From NCBI GenBank assembly GCA_009885795.1, contig VFKA01000008.1:83626-147625 (forward strand): DNA of 64,000 bases, read 5' to 3'. How positions within the stretch are numbered: position 1 is the first letter of the stretch; every line of letters starts with the position of its first letter. The DNA is from Rhodospirillales bacterium (GTDB lineage Bacteria; Pseudomonadota; Alphaproteobacteria; Dongiales; Dongiaceae). The notes below the pieces were generated by a model. It saw nothing but the letters and a program-made list of their open reading frames with translations. It did not search any database and was not told where the DNA came from. This document shows, in pieces, positions 33,338 through 43,259 of this stretch. The position numbers were made by a program, and so were the translations under genes.

Positions 33338-34723
33338 CTATAGCACGAAATCGGCGATCGACACGCTTCCAGCGGCAATCCCTGTCAGTTCGATCTCGAA
33401 GTCCGCGGCCCCATCGCCATCCGTGTCCGCGGCGACGATGGCGGCGCCGGCATCGTCGAAGACGCGAAGCTGGCCCGCCACGGCCGTAAACGGGCCGGTG
33501 CCGATGAACGAAAACGCCTGATCCCCGGCGGCGATATCATTGGCGTCGACCGGTTTCAGGTCAAGGCGATCGCCGCCGCCACCGCCTGGAACCTCGAAAT
33601 CGTCGACCACGTCGCGAAGCCCCGCCCCGACCCCGCTCTCGGCCGCGCTCGACCAGATGAACTGGTCCGACCCCTCGCCGCCTATCAGCGTATCCGCGCC
33701 GAGACCGCCCGAAAGCCGGTCCTTGTCGTCCTCGCCGAAAATCAGATCGTCGCCGTCGCCGCCGATCAGCGTGTCGCGGTCTGGCGTGGCGTCGAGCGAA
33801 TCCGGATCGCCGTCGCCCCCGAACAAGGTATCGTCTCCGATACCGCCGGTGATCATGTCGTCGCCATCGAGATCGTCGCTGTATCCATCGCCGACGATGC
33901 TGTCGTCGCCGTCGCCGCCGTCGAGCAGGTCGTTGCCGTCTCCGCCAAGGAGCGTATCGTCGCCGGCCAGGCCCAGCACCGTATCCTTGCCCCCGCCGGC
34001 CGAAAACAGATTGGCGTCGCCATCGCCCGTCAGCCGGTCGTTGCCGCCGCCGGTAAAAGCGCCTTCGATATCGATGAGCGTGTCCTTGCCTTCGCCGGTC
34101 TTGATCCTGCCGGTCGTCAGATCGAGCTGGACGGAAGCGGTATAGACGACGACATCGAGCCCGTCGCCGCCGTCCAGCAGGTCCTTGCCGGCGCCGCCTT
34201 CCAGCTTGTCATCCCCGAGACCGCCGACGAGCGTGTCCTTGTCGCCGATGGCGCCGCCGCGATCGCCGGCGAGGCTGTCGTCGCCCTCGCCGCCGACGAG
34301 GCTGTCGCGTCCGTCCCCGCCTTCCAGCGTATCGGCGCCCAGCCCGCCATCGAGGACATCGCGGTCGCCGCGCCCGGACAAAAAATTGTCTTCATCGTCG
34401 CCCAGCATGGTATCGCGCTGGAAGCTGCCGATGGCGTTTTCGATGCCGACCAGCGTGTCGCGATCGCCCTCCGAGCGGGCCGTGCCCAGGGCGAGGTCGA
34501 GCTCGACCGAGAAATCGAACACCGCGGTATCGTTGCCGCTGCCGCCGCTAAGGACGTCGCGGCCCTTGCCGCCCTTCAGCGTGTCGTTACCGGCGCCGCC
34601 GCGCAGATCGTCGTCGCCCGTCAGTCCGTCGAGCGCATCGTCGCCGTCGAGGCCGGAGATGGTATCGGTAAATATGGTGCCGGGCAGAGTCTCGCCGGCG
34701 CTTGTTCCGCTGATGACAGCCAT
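33338..34723 (-). CDS. RTX calcium-binding protein, likely type I secretion substrate (2)
   Basis: 461 residues from the ATG at 34723 (GGGAGG upstream). Nearly the whole N-terminal 330 residues are RTX blocks (GGAGNDTLKGGKGRDVLSGG; GGDGNDLLDGGDGDDSIVGD), broken by three short beta-strand inserts of the kind DFSVELDLALG and TASVQLDLTTG. The C-terminal module (GGDRLDLKPVDANDIAAGDQ; AGQLRVFDDAG; DTDGDGAADFEIELTG) is clearly homologous to that of the neighbouring RTX protein and ends SIADFVL, a type I signal. No enzymatic domain is seen. It is the first gene of this minus-strand set, which includes the exporter. Confidence 0.88.
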   Translation of the reverse strand: MAVISGTSAGETLPGTIFTDTISGLDGDDALDGLTGDDDLRGGAGNDTLKGGKGRDVLSGGSGNDTAVFDFSVELDLALGTARSEGDRDTLVGIENAIGSFQRDTMLGDDEDNFLSGRGDRDVLDGGLGADTLEGGDGRDSLVGGEGDDSLAGDRGGAIGDKDTLVGGLGDDKLEGGAGKDLLDGGDGLDVVVYTASVQLDLTTGRIKTGEGKDTLIDIEGAFTGGGNDRLTGDGDANLFSAGGGKDTVLGLAGDDTLLGGDGNDLLDGGDGDDSIVGDGYSDDLDGDDMITGGIGDDTLFGGDGDPDSLDATPDRDTLIGGDGDDLIFGEDDKDRLSGGLGADTLIGGEGSDQFIWSSAAESGVGAGLRDVVDDFEVPGGGGGDRLDLKPVDANDIAAGDQAFSFIGTGPFTAVAGQLRVFDDAGAAIVAADTDGDGAADFEIELTGIAAGSVSIADFVL

Positions 34724-34910
34724 GGCGGCCCAACCCTCCCTGCTCAACCTGCGCGGATGACAAGACACGGGCCCGCCGATTATAGTCCCGTGGGATTCGA
34801 TTTGCCCATGATTGACGGCAGGATCAAGTCATGACAAATCAATTAGCCGAGAGCCGTCGTTAACCATATTTCGCGGCGACAAGACCTAAAGGCCGGACAA
34901 AGGGACGAAG

Positions 34911-36101
34911 ATGGCGATGAGCGACGACGATCTGCCGACATCCGATACCGAAGCCGGCGCCGAGCAAGAAGCGGCGGCGGCGCCCGAACAGCGCGAGGGC
35001 CCGAAGAAGGCCGACGACCTCGATACCTCCTGCTCGCGCCAGTTCACCCGTTGGATGGCGGAGCAGCGCCTCAGCCTCGCGTTCACGACCTATCAGGCGG
35101 CCAAGCTCTTCCTGATCGGATTGCAACCGAACGGACGGATCGGACTGCACAAGCGGACGCTGAACCGCTGCATGGGCATGAAGATCCACGAGAACAGCCT
35201 GTGGGTCAGTTCGCTCTATCAGCTCTGGCGGTTCGAGAACATCCTCGCGCCCGGCAAGGTGCGCCAGGGGCACGACCGCCTCTATGTCCCGAAGGTCGGT
35301 TACGTCACCGGCGACGTCGACATTCACGACATCGCCGTCGACCGGACCGGCCGGGTCATCTTCGTCAATACGCTCTATTGCTGCCTCGCGACCGTCAGCG
35401 AGACCCATAGCTTCGTGCCGCTGTGGAAGCCGCCCTTCATTAGCAAGCTCGCGGCGGAAGACCGCTGCCACCTGAACGGCCTGGCCATGAAGGATGGCCG
35501 GCCCGCCTATGTCAGCACGATCTCGCAGGGCGACGTGGCCGACGGCTGGCGCGATCACCGGCGCGACGGCGGCACCATTGTCGACGTGCAGAAGAACGAG
35601 GTCGTCGCCACCGGCCTTTCGATGCCGCACTCGCCGCGCTGGTACAAAGGCAAGCTGTGGGTGCACCAATCGGGAACCGGCGAATTCGGTTACATCGACT
35701 TGAAGAGCGGCAAGTTCGAACCGGTCTGCTTTTGCCCCGGCTATTTGCGCGGCATGGATTTTCACGGCGACTTCGTGGCGGTCGGATTGTCGAAGCCGCG
35801 CAAGAACCGCGAGTTCAACGGCCTGGTGCTGCAAGACACGCTGGCCGCGAAGAAAGGCATTCCGCGCTGCGCTATCTACATCATCGACCTGCGGACCGGC
35901 GATGCCGTCCACTGGATGCGCATGGAAGGCTCGGTGCAGGAATTGTACGACGTGCAGATCATCCCCAATGCACGCCGGCCGATGGCCATCGGCTTTCAGA
36001 CCGACGAGATCCGCCGCGTCATCACCATGGGCCGGCGCCAGGGCCAGGGCCAAGGCCAGGGCCGGCCTGGCCAAGTAGAGCAAGCGGACCGCGTCGCCTA
36101 G
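34911..36101 (+). CDS. TIGR03032 family protein
   Basis: 396 residues. After a low-complexity Glu/Ala-rich start (residues 1-38), the body shows a beta-propeller-like pattern typical of TIGR03032: SLWVSSLYQLWRFENIL, DRLYVPKVGYVTGDVDIHDI, LWKPPFISKLAAEDRCHLNG, LSMPHSPRWYKGKLWVHQSG, FCPGYLRGMDFHGDFVAVGL. Function of the family is unknown. The C-terminus carries a Gly-Gln repeat (RRQGQGQGQGRPGQ) encoded by a CAGGGC-type DNA repeat. It is divergent from the RTX/type I secretion genes and about 165 nt upstream of a glycosyltransferase gene. Confidence 0.82.
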   Translation: MAMSDDDLPTSDTEAGAEQEAAAAPEQREGPKKADDLDTSCSRQFTRWMAEQRLSLAFTTYQAAKLFLIGLQPNGRIGLHKRTLNRCMGMKIHENSLWVSSLYQLWRFENILAPGKVRQGHDRLYVPKVGYVTGDVDIHDIAVDRTGRVIFVNTLYCCLATVSETHSFVPLWKPPFISKLAAEDRCHLNGLAMKDGRPAYVSTISQGDVADGWRDHRRDGGTIVDVQKNEVVATGLSMPHSPRWYKGKLWVHQSGTGEFGYIDLKSGKFEPVCFCPGYLRGMDFHGDFVAVGLSKPRKNREFNGLVLQDTLAAKKGIPRCAIYIIDLRTGDAVHWMRMEGSVQELYDVQIIPNARRPMAIGFQTDEIRRVITMGRRQGQGQGQGRPGQVEQADRVA

Positions 36102-36110
36102 TGGCTGCCG

Positions 36111-36213
36111 CCCTTCGAGACGCTCGCTTCGCTCGCTCCTCAGGGCGAGGATTTCTTTCTCGCAACAACTCCCTCATCCTGAGGAGGCCCGTAGGGCCGT
36201 CTCGAAGGATGAG
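36111..36213. repeat. TTCGAGACG/CCTCA palindromic repeat, full double unit
   Basis: CCCTTCGAGACGCTCGCTTCGCTCGCTCCTCAGGGCGAGG, read in two parts, and CCTCATCCTGAGGAGGCC-CGTAG-GGCCGTCTCGAAGGATGAG. It occupies most of the space between the TIGR03032 gene and the glycosyltransferase gene. Confidence 0.8.
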
Positions 36214-36265
36214 TTTGTCCAGCGAGTCATCCGCTTCCGAAGTCGGGCATTAGATCCGAGCGGCG

Positions 36266-37981
36266 ATGGTATCCGACGCAAAGAACATTCGCGCCGCCGC
36301 GAACGCCGCGATTTTTTATCACCCCGACGGGTTCGATACCTCGCGCCCCAAGCTCATGGGCCGCCACGCCGCGGGCGAGGCGTTCCTCAAGGCCTATGCG
36401 ACCGATCCCGAGGTCGAGAAACTTCATTGCTACGCGCTCACCGACCGCCATTTCGAGGACTTCAAGCAGCGCGTGACGCCGATCGCGGGCGGGCGCGAGC
36501 TTGCCTGGATTCCCTTCCAGTCCATTAGCGCGCTCGCCGAGCCCGGCTGCCTGTTCCTGCCCGGCCCCAATCTCTCCGACACCGCATGGCAGCGCCGCTT
36601 CGTCGATCCCCGCAACCACAGCCTCTGCGGCATCACGCACACGACCTGCACCCACCGGGTCATGGATTCGATCTCGGAATTCGCCTTCGCGCCGGTCGAA
36701 TCCTGGGATGCGCTTATCTGCACCTCGAAATCGGTGCGCCGCACCGTCGACGTGCTGCTCGACGATTGGACCCGCTATCTGGCCGACCGCCTCGGCGCCG
36801 CGCGCAAGGTCGCGGCGCAGCTTCCCGTCATCCCGCTGGGCGTCGATTGCGGCGCCTTCCAGGTAAACGACGACCGGCGGGCCTGGCGCGCGGCGTTCAA
36901 GCGCAAGCACGCCATCGCCGACGGCGACATTGTCGTCCTCTTCTTCGGCCGGCTCAGCTATCACGCCAAGGCCAATCCGATGCCCATGTTCATCGGCCTC
37001 GAAGCCGCCGCGCGCCAGACCGGACGGACCATCCACCTCGTCCTCGCCGGCTGGTTCGGCAACGAGGCGACGGAGCGGACGTTCCGCGAGGCGGCCGGCG
37101 CGACGGCGCCTTCGGTCAAGTTGATCTGCGTCGATGGGCGCCTGCCCGATGTCCGGCGCAGCGTCTGGCATGCGGCGGATATCTTCTCGTCCCTCTCCGA
37201 CAATATTCAGGAAACCTTCGGCCTGACGCCGCTCGAAGCCATGGCGGCCGGCCTGCCCGTTGTCGTCAGCGATTGGGACGGCTACCGCGAATCCGTGCGC
37301 GACGGCGAAGACGGGTTCATGGTCCCGACGCGCATGCCGGCGCCGGGATCGGGGCAATCGCTGGCGCTGCGTCATTTCCTGGAAGTCGACAATTACGACC
37401 GCTATGTCGCCAACGCCAGCCAATGCGTGGCCGTGGACGTGGGTGCGGTCACGGCCGCTTTCGTGCGCCTGATCGAGAACGAGGACTTGCGCCGGAGCAT
37501 GGGCGAATCCGGCCGGCGCCGCGCCAAGGAGACCTTCGATTGGCCGCACATCGTCAAGGCCTATCGCGAGTTGTGGACGGAGCTGGCGGAGCGCCGGAAA
37601 AAGGACCGCGAGGTTGCCCCGCGCCGCCAGGGCACGCCGGCCCACCCGCTGCGCGCCGATCCGTTTCGCGTCTTTGCCGAGTACCCGACCGCGCCGATCG
37701 GCACGGCGGATATCGTCGAGATCGGCCCCAACGCCGGCGAGGGCCAGTTCGACCGTCTCAAGGAATTGGCGATCAACAAGAACAATCGTGGGGTTCTGGC
37801 GGGCGACGCGGCTTGCCAAAACATTCTTCGACACCTGAGCGAGCGCGGCGCCGCGCCGGTATCGCGGATCGTCGAGGCCGCGCCCGCCGATCAGCGGCCG
37901 ACCATGATGCGCACGATCGCCTGGCTGGCGAAGATGGGGCTGGTGCGTTTCACCGACGACGACGGCGGCGATCGGCTTTGA
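36266..37981 (+). CDS. GT4-type glycosyltransferase with C-terminal winged-helix-like tail
   Basis: 571 residues. The GT-B core spans about residues 10-425: acceptor half with [18 protein letters not shown], hinge [11 protein letters not shown], and the nucleotide-sugar half with [33 protein letters not shown] and the donor motif [31 protein letters not shown] (EX7E-like). About 120 residues follow that are not part of GT4 enzymes; [20 protein letters not shown] and [20 protein letters not shown] look like a winged-helix unit. Acceptor unknown; a role with the TIGR03032 protein or surface RTX proteins is possible. Its stop overlaps the malate synthase start. Confidence 0.85.
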   Translation: MVSDAKNIRAAANAAIFYHPDGFDTSRPKLMGRHAAGEAFLKAYATDPEVEKLHCYALTDRHFEDFKQRVTPIAGGRELAWIPFQSISALAEPGCLFLPGPNLSDTAWQRRFVDPRNHSLCGITHTTCTHRVMDSISEFAFAPVESWDALICTSKSVRRTVDVLLDDWTRYLADRLGAARKVAAQLPVIPLGVDCGAFQVNDDRRAWRAAFKRKHAIADGDIVVLFFGRLSYHAKANPMPMFIGLEAAARQTGRTIHLVLAGWFGNEATERTFREAAGATAPSVKLICVDGRLPDVRRSVWHAADIFSSLSDNIQETFGLTPLEAMAAGLPVVVSDWDGYRESVRDGEDGFMVPTRMPAPGSGQSLALRHFLEVDNYDRYVANASQCVAVDVGAVTAAFVRLIENEDLRRSMGESGRRRAKETFDWPHIVKAYRELWTELAERRKKDREVAPRRQGTPAHPLRADPFRVFAEYPTAPIGTADIVEIGPNAGEGQFDRLKELAINKNNRGVLAGDAACQNILRHLSERGAAPVSRIVEAAPADQRPTMMRTIAWLAKMGLVRFTDDDGGDRL

Positions 37982-39528
37982 TCGCGATCGAGGGCGCCAT
38001 CCGCCCAGGCTACGAAGCGATCCTGACTGGGCCGGCGCTGGACTTCATCGCCGGCCTCGAGCGGCGCTTCGGCGCCCGGCGCCGCGATCTTCTTGCCGCG
38101 AGGGCCCAGCGCCAGGCGAGGCTCGATGCCGGCGAGCGGCCCGATTTCCCGACCGAGACGGCTTGGGTACGCGCCGGCGACTGGAAGGTGGCGAAGCTGC
38201 CGCGCGACCTCCTCGACCGGCGCGTCGAGATCACCGGCCCGGCCGAGCGAAAGATGATCATCAACGCACTTAACTCCGGCGCTTCCTGCTTCATGGCGGA
38301 TCTCGAGGATTCGACCACGCCCAGCTGGGCCAACATGGTCGAAGGCCAGATCAATTTGAGGGACGCGGTGGCCGGCACGATCTCGTTCGTCGATCCGGCC
38401 AGCGGCAAGTCCTATCGCCTCGGCGACAAGACCGCGGTCCTGATGGTGCGCCCGCGCGGCTGGCACCTGCCGGAGAAGCACCTGCTCGTCGATGGCGAAC
38501 CCATGTCCGGCTCGCTGTTCGATTTCGGGCTGTATTTTTTTCACAATGCCGCGGCGCTCCGCGCCAAGGGAACGGCCCCTTACTTCTATCTGCCGAAACT
38601 GGAATCGCATCTCGAAGCGCGCCTGTGGAACGACGTCTTCCTCCATGCCCAAGGCGCGCTCGGGTTGCCCTCGGGCACGATCAAGGCGACGGTGCTGATC
38701 GAAACCATCCTCGCCAGTTTCGAGATGGACGAGATTCTGTACGAGCTGCGCGACCATTCGGCCGGCCTCAATTGCGGGCGCTGGGACTACATCTTCAGCG
38801 TCATCAAGAAGTTCCGCAACCGCCCGGACATGGTGCTGCCCGACCGGGCGCTCGTCACCATGACCCAGCCCTTCATGCGCGCCTACAGCCAGCTCGCGAT
38901 CAAGACCTGCCACCGGCGCGGCGTGCACGCCATCGGCGGCATGGCCGCGCAGATCCCGATCAAGAACGATCCCGAGGCCAACCGCCTCGCGCTTGAAAAG
39001 GTGCGGGCCGACAAGGAGCGCGAGGCCGCCGACGGCCATGACGGCACCTGGGTCGCGCATCCGGGGCTGGTGCCGCTGGCCAGGGAGGTCTTCGACCGGT
39101 CGATGCCGGGTCCCAACCAGATCGCCCGGCAGCGCCAGGACGTTAACGTCGGCGCCGGCGACCTGCTGCGCGTGCCCGAGGGACCGATCACGGAAGCGGG
39201 TTTGCGCGCCAACATCGGCATCGGGGTCGGCTATCTCGCCTCCTGGCTGCGCGGGGTCGGCTGCGTCCCGCTCAACAACCTCATGGAGGACGCGGCCACG
39301 GCAGAGATCTCGCGCGCCCAGATCTGGCAATGGCTGCGCCATGGCGCCTCGCTCGACGACGGCCGGCGCATCGACCGCGCGCTCGTCGAGCGGCTCTTCG
39401 ACGAGGAAGCGAACCCGTCGGACGCCGATGCCGCGGCGATACTGCGCGCCATGGTCACGGATCCCGACTTCGTCGAGTTCCTGACGCTCCCGGCTTACGA
39501 CCGCATCGTCGCGGAGGAAGGTGAATAA
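37978..39528 (+). CDS. aceB: malate synthase A
   Basis: 516 residues counted from a TTG at 37978 that overlaps the glycosyltransferase stop; no better in-frame start is visible after it. The MSA family is clear: [54 protein letters not shown], the catalytic Arg region [46 protein letters not shown] and [20 protein letters not shown]. It condenses glyoxylate with acetyl-CoA to malate in the glyoxylate shunt. No isocitrate lyase gene is in the window, so it is placed apart from its usual partner. Confidence 0.94.
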   Translation: MIAIEGAIRPGYEAILTGPALDFIAGLERRFGARRRDLLAARAQRQARLDAGERPDFPTETAWVRAGDWKVAKLPRDLLDRRVEITGPAERKMIINALNSGASCFMADLEDSTTPSWANMVEGQINLRDAVAGTISFVDPASGKSYRLGDKTAVLMVRPRGWHLPEKHLLVDGEPMSGSLFDFGLYFFHNAAALRAKGTAPYFYLPKLESHLEARLWNDVFLHAQGALGLPSGTIKATVLIETILASFEMDEILYELRDHSAGLNCGRWDYIFSVIKKFRNRPDMVLPDRALVTMTQPFMRAYSQLAIKTCHRRGVHAIGGMAAQIPIKNDPEANRLALEKVRADKEREAADGHDGTWVAHPGLVPLAREVFDRSMPGPNQIARQRQDVNVGAGDLLRVPEGPITEAGLRANIGIGVGYLASWLRGVGCVPLNNLMEDAATAEISRAQIWQWLRHGASLDDGRRIDRALVERLFDEEANPSDADAAAILRAMVTDPDFVEFLTLPAYDRIVAEEGE

Positions 39529-39540
39529 CCATAGTCATGT

Positions 39541-39616
39541 GTCATCGCCGGGCGTGACCCGGCGATCCATGGTCTAGCGACGCGATGGATGCCCGCGTCA
39601 AGCGCGGGCATGACAA
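39541..39616. repeat. GTCATCGCCGGG/CCCGCG palindromic repeat
   Basis: GTCATCGCCGGGCGTGACCCGGCGATCCATGG at one end and GATGGATGCCCGCGTCAAGCGCGGGCATGAC at the other, each half a hairpin. It recurs, inverted, at 58028-58104. It lies between the convergent aceB and Cu-ATPase genes and may act as a two-way terminator. Confidence 0.8.
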
Positions 39617-39626
39617 GTTGGGGCCT

Positions 39627-41942
39627 CTACAACCTCACGCCGCGCAGGCGGAGCGCGTTCATCACCACGCTGAACGAACTCAAGCTCATCGCCGCCGCCG
39701 CGACCATCGGGCTCAAGAGTACCCCGAAGAACGGATAGAGCAGCCCCGCCGCCAGCGGCACGCCGGCCGCGTTATAAACGAAGGCTAGGAACAGGTTCTG
39801 CCGAATATTGCGCATGGTCGCCTTGGAGAGCGCGTGCGCGCGCAAGATCGCGGTCAAATCGCCGCCCGGCAGCGTCACGCCCGCGCTCTCGATCGCGACG
39901 TCGGTGCCCGTGCCCATGGCGATGCCGACATCGGCGGCCGCCAGCGCCGGCGCGTCGTTGACGCCGTCGCCGGCCATCGCCACGATCCGGCCCTCGCCGC
40001 GTAGAGCCTCGACGATGCGCGCCTTCTCCGCCGGCAACACCTCGGCCCGGACCTCGTCGATGCCAAGACGCCGCGCCACCGCCTCGGCCGTGGTCCGGTT
40101 GTCGCCGGTCAGCATGACCACTCGGATGCCGGCCTGCTTCAGTCCGGCCATGGCGCGCGGCGTCGTCTCCTTGATCGGGTCGGCGACGGCGACGAGACCG
40201 GCGACGCGCCCCTCGACCGCCATGAAGACCACCGTCGCCCCGTCGCGGCGCAATTCATCGGCCCGGCCGCCAAGCGTGCCGGAATCTATGCCTAGCTCCT
40301 CCAGCAATTTGGCGTTGCCGAGCGCCACCGCCCGGCCCTCGACCAGGCCGACGACGCCCTTGCCGGGGAGCGCCTCGAACCCGGTCCCGTTCGGAATCGC
40401 GAGCTTTCGCGCCTCGGCCTCGGCCAGGATCGAGGCCGCCAGCGGATGCTCGCTGCCGCGCTCGATCGCCGCCGCCAGCCGCACCAAGTCGTTCTCGGCG
40501 AAGCCTTCCGATGGCACGAGCGCCACGACGCGCGGGCGCCCCACCGTCAGCGTGCCGGTCTTGTCGATCACCAGCGTATCGACCTTGCCCAGGCGCTCCA
40601 GCGCCTCCGCGTTCTTGATCAACATCCCCGCCCCCGCGCCGCGCCCGACGCCGACCATGATCGACATCGGCGTGGCAAGGCCGAGCGCGCACGGGCAGGC
40701 GATGATCAGCACCGCCACGGCGGCGGTGAGCCCATGGGCGAAACCGGGATCGGGTCCCCAGATCGTCCAGCCGAGAAGCGCCAGCGCCGCCACGGCCAGC
40801 ACCGCCGGCACGAACCAGCCCGAGACCGTGTCGGCCAAGCGCTGGATCGGCGCGCGGCTGCGCTGGGCCTCGGCCACCAGCCGCACGATCCGGGCCAGCA
40901 TGGTATCGCGCCCGACCCGCTCCGCGATCATGACGAACCCGCCGGTCGTGTTCATCGTGGCGCCGACGACCTTGTCCCCGGGGCCCTTGGCCACGGGCAT
41001 CGATTCCCCGGTAACGGTCGACTCATCGACGGCGCTGGCGCCCTCGAGCACCGTTCCATCGACCGGGATCTTCTCCCCCGGCCGCACGCGCAGGCGGTCG
41101 CCGACCATCACGTCGCCCAGCGCCACGTCCTCGTCGCCATGTGGACCGACGCGCCGCGCGGTCTTCGGCGCCAGGTCGAGGAGCGCGCGGATCGCCCCGC
41201 CCGTGCGCTCGCGCGCGCGCAACTCCAGCACCTGCCCCAGCAGCACCAGCACGGTGATCACCGCCGCCGCCTCGAAATAGACCTGGGCGCCACCGCCGGC
41301 CGCCCGTGCCGTTTCGGGCAGGATGCTAGGCCACGCCGTGGCAATGACGCTGTAAGTCCAGGCGACGCCGGTGCCCATGGCGATGAGCGTGAACATGTTG
41401 AGCCGGCGCGACACGACCGACGCCCAACCCTTTGCGAAAAATGGCCAACCGGCCCACAGCACCACCGGTGTCGCCAACGCGAACTGCATCAGGGCATTGA
41501 TTCGCGGCGCCAGAACCATGTGCAGACCGGTCAAGTGCCCGCCCATCTCGAGCGCCAGGATCGGGAGGGTGAGCGCGAGGCCGATCCAGAACCGGCGCGT
41601 CATGTCGACCAATTCGGGGTTCGGGCCGGTCTCGGCGGTCACGTCCTCGGGCTCAAGCGCCATGCCGCAGATGGGACAGGCGCCCGGACCCACCCGCCGC
41701 ACCTCCGGATGCATCGGGCAGATGAAGACCTGGTCGGGGCTCGGCGCTACCTGAGGTTTTGGCTGAGCCTTAGCCAGATAAGAAGCTGGATCGGCTTCGA
41801 ATTTCTTCCGGCATCCATCGCAACAGAAGAAGTACTCCGTCCCCTCGACCCTTGCCTTGTGCCGCGCGGTCGCGGGATCGACGGTCATGCCGCAGACGGG
41901 ATCCTTCGCGGCCGGTTGGGTCTCGGAGTGTGATCCGGTCAT
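39627..41942 (-). CDS. copper/silver-translocating P1B-type ATPase
   Basis: 771 residues. N-terminal metal-binding parts: a YHS-like segment ([21 protein letters not shown], residues 13-55) and a heavy-metal-binding unit ([20 protein letters not shown], residues 75-94). Eight membrane spans are expected; the ion-path CPC is at residues 416-418 ([13 protein letters not shown]). Catalytic Asp460 lies in DKTGTLT, with phosphatase TGES, SEHPLA and [12 protein letters not shown]. It pumps Cu+ or Ag+ out of the cytoplasm and could feed or protect the copper nitrite reductase. The start ATG (41942) lies at the edge of a palindromic repeat and has no ribosome site. Confidence 0.93.
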   Translation of the reverse strand: MTGSHSETQPAAKDPVCGMTVDPATARHKARVEGTEYFFCCDGCRKKFEADPASYLAKAQPKPQVAPSPDQVFICPMHPEVRRVGPGACPICGMALEPEDVTAETGPNPELVDMTRRFWIGLALTLPILALEMGGHLTGLHMVLAPRINALMQFALATPVVLWAGWPFFAKGWASVVSRRLNMFTLIAMGTGVAWTYSVIATAWPSILPETARAAGGGAQVYFEAAAVITVLVLLGQVLELRARERTGGAIRALLDLAPKTARRVGPHGDEDVALGDVMVGDRLRVRPGEKIPVDGTVLEGASAVDESTVTGESMPVAKGPGDKVVGATMNTTGGFVMIAERVGRDTMLARIVRLVAEAQRSRAPIQRLADTVSGWFVPAVLAVAALALLGWTIWGPDPGFAHGLTAAVAVLIIACPCALGLATPMSIMVGVGRGAGAGMLIKNAEALERLGKVDTLVIDKTGTLTVGRPRVVALVPSEGFAENDLVRLAAAIERGSEHPLAASILAEAEARKLAIPNGTGFEALPGKGVVGLVEGRAVALGNAKLLEELGIDSGTLGGRADELRRDGATVVFMAVEGRVAGLVAVADPIKETTPRAMAGLKQAGIRVVMLTGDNRTTAEAVARRLGIDEVRAEVLPAEKARIVEALRGEGRIVAMAGDGVNDAPALAAADVGIAMGTGTDVAIESAGVTLPGGDLTAILRAHALSKATMRNIRQNLFLAFVYNAAGVPLAAGLLYPFFGVLLSPMVAAAAMSLSSFSVVMNALRLRGVRL

Positions 41943-42036
41943 GCTTCGACAGGCTCGGCATGAGGAACCCCTCGTCCTGAGCCTGCCTTCCTTCGCCCGC
42001 CGAAGCGGGCTTCGCGAAGGCGGGTCGAAGGACGAG
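41940..42036. repeat. GCCTGTCGAAG palindromic repeat carrying a nested hairpin
   Basis: CATGCTTCGACAGGCTCGGCATGAGG, then CCTCGTCCTGAGCCTGCC, interrupted by CTTCGCCCGCCGAAGCGGGC TTCGCGAAGGCGGG, then GTCGAAGGACGAG. The insert is itself palindromic, so one repeat seems to have landed in another. The first bases form the start codon of the Cu-ATPase gene. Confidence 0.75.
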
Positions 42037-42054
42037 TGCCGACCCGCGCCGGCC

Positions 42055-43254
42055 CTACCCCCACTTCCAAAACTCCGACCCCTCCTTCATGAGCGCCTTG
42101 GACAGCACCGTCTTGTGCACCTCCGAGGCGCCATCGACCAGCCGGGCCGAGCGGGCATAGCGGTACATCCATTCGAGCAGCGTGTCCTTGGAATAGCCGC
42201 GCGCGCCACAGAGCTGCAGCGCCGTATCGACCGCCTTGTGCAGGGTGTCGGCGACCGCGACCTTGGCCATCGACACTTCTTTCCGCGCGAACTCGCCCTG
42301 CTCCAGCTTCCACGCCGCGTGCATGGTGAGAAGCCGGCCGGTGTGGATGTCCATCGCGGCTTCGCCCATGAGCCATTGCACGCCCTCCTTGTCGGCGAGC
42401 TTGGCGCCGAACGCCTCGCGCTCCGCGACATAGGCGGCGGCGATCTCCATGGCGCGCTTGGCCATCCCCAGCCAGCGCATGCAATGCGTGAGCCGCGCCG
42501 TCCCCAGCCGAATCTGCGTCACCTTCAACCCGTCGCCGATTTCGAGCAGCCGGTTCTCGTCCGGAATCTCCAACCCCTCGAAGAGCAGCTCGCAGTGACC
42601 GCCATGCTCCTCGGGCCCCATGATCGGAATGCGCCGCACGATGCGCCAGCCCGGCTGGTCGGCGTGGTAGAGGAACGCGGTCAGGCCGCGCCGGGGATCG
42701 TCCGAGGTTCGCGCGACCAGGATGAAGTGTTGCGCGCCCTCCGCCCCGGTGATGAACCACTTGCGCCCGTTCACGATCCAGCGATCGCCCTTCCGTTCGG
42801 CCCGCGTCAGCATCGTGCCCGCCGGGTCGGACCCGGAGCCCGGATGCGGCTCGGTCATGACGAAGGACGAGCGTAAGCCGCCGTCGATGATCGGCTGCAG
42901 CCAGCGATCCTTCTGGGCTTCCGGCAGGATCTTGTTCAGAAGGAACATGTTCCCGTCATCGGGCGCGGCGCAGTTGAACGCCGCCGGGCCGAAGATCGAG
43001 CGCGCCGCCTCCTCGTACACCGCCGCCATGCCGACGGGCCCCAGGCCCTGCCCGCCCCGCTCCTTCGGCATGTGGAACGCCCAGAGGCCCGCCGCCCGCG
43101 CCTTCTCCCGCAGCTTCCCGAGATAGGCCTCGCCGATGAATTCGTGCGCGTCATAGGCCTTCGGGTCGCGCTCAACCGGAAGGACGTGCTCCTCGACGAA
43201 TTCGGCCACGCGCCGTCGCAGGGATTCGATCTCGGGGGATAGGCGGAAATCCAT
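42055..43254 (-). CDS. acyl-CoA dehydrogenase, ACAD10/11-like
   Basis: 399 residues from the ATG at 43254 ([19 protein letters not shown]). FAD and acyl-CoA motifs: [58 protein letters not shown]. The position of the usual catalytic Glu (YEG in most members) reads [12 protein letters not shown], as in the ACAD10/11 group, which uses an Asp there. Human ACAD11 fuses this domain to a kinase of the same type as the one at 47827-48861. It may act on 4-hydroxy- or 4-phospho-acyl-CoA. It lies 5 nt after the aminotransferase gene and is followed by a repeat. Confidence 0.88.
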   Translation of the reverse strand: MDFRLSPEIESLRRRVAEFVEEHVLPVERDPKAYDAHEFIGEAYLGKLREKARAAGLWAFHMPKERGGQGLGPVGMAAVYEEAARSIFGPAAFNCAAPDDGNMFLLNKILPEAQKDRWLQPIIDGGLRSSFVMTEPHPGSGSDPAGTMLTRAERKGDRWIVNGRKWFITGAEGAQHFILVARTSDDPRRGLTAFLYHADQPGWRIVRRIPIMGPEEHGGHCELLFEGLEIPDENRLLEIGDGLKVTQIRLGTARLTHCMRWLGMAKRAMEIAAAYVAEREAFGAKLADKEGVQWLMGEAAMDIHTGRLLTMHAAWKLEQGEFARKEVSMAKVAVADTLHKAVDTALQLCGARGYSKDTLLEWMYRYARSARLVDGASEVHKTVLSKALMKEGSEFWKWG

Positions 43255-43259
43255 GACGC

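Noticed and set aside
32259..34723. Regular repeats in the RTX genes as a CRISPR array
   Set aside because: Repeats are coding nonapeptides with drift at third positions; no constant repeat with unique spacers.
34812..34827. TTGAC...ATCAA before the TIGR03032 gene as an FNR box
   Set aside because: Spacer is 6 nt; not a valid site.
36586..37977. In-frame extension of malate synthase upstream through the glycosyltransferase gene
   Set aside because: The upstream part is Arg/Pro-rich shadow sequence, and the family start fits near 37978.
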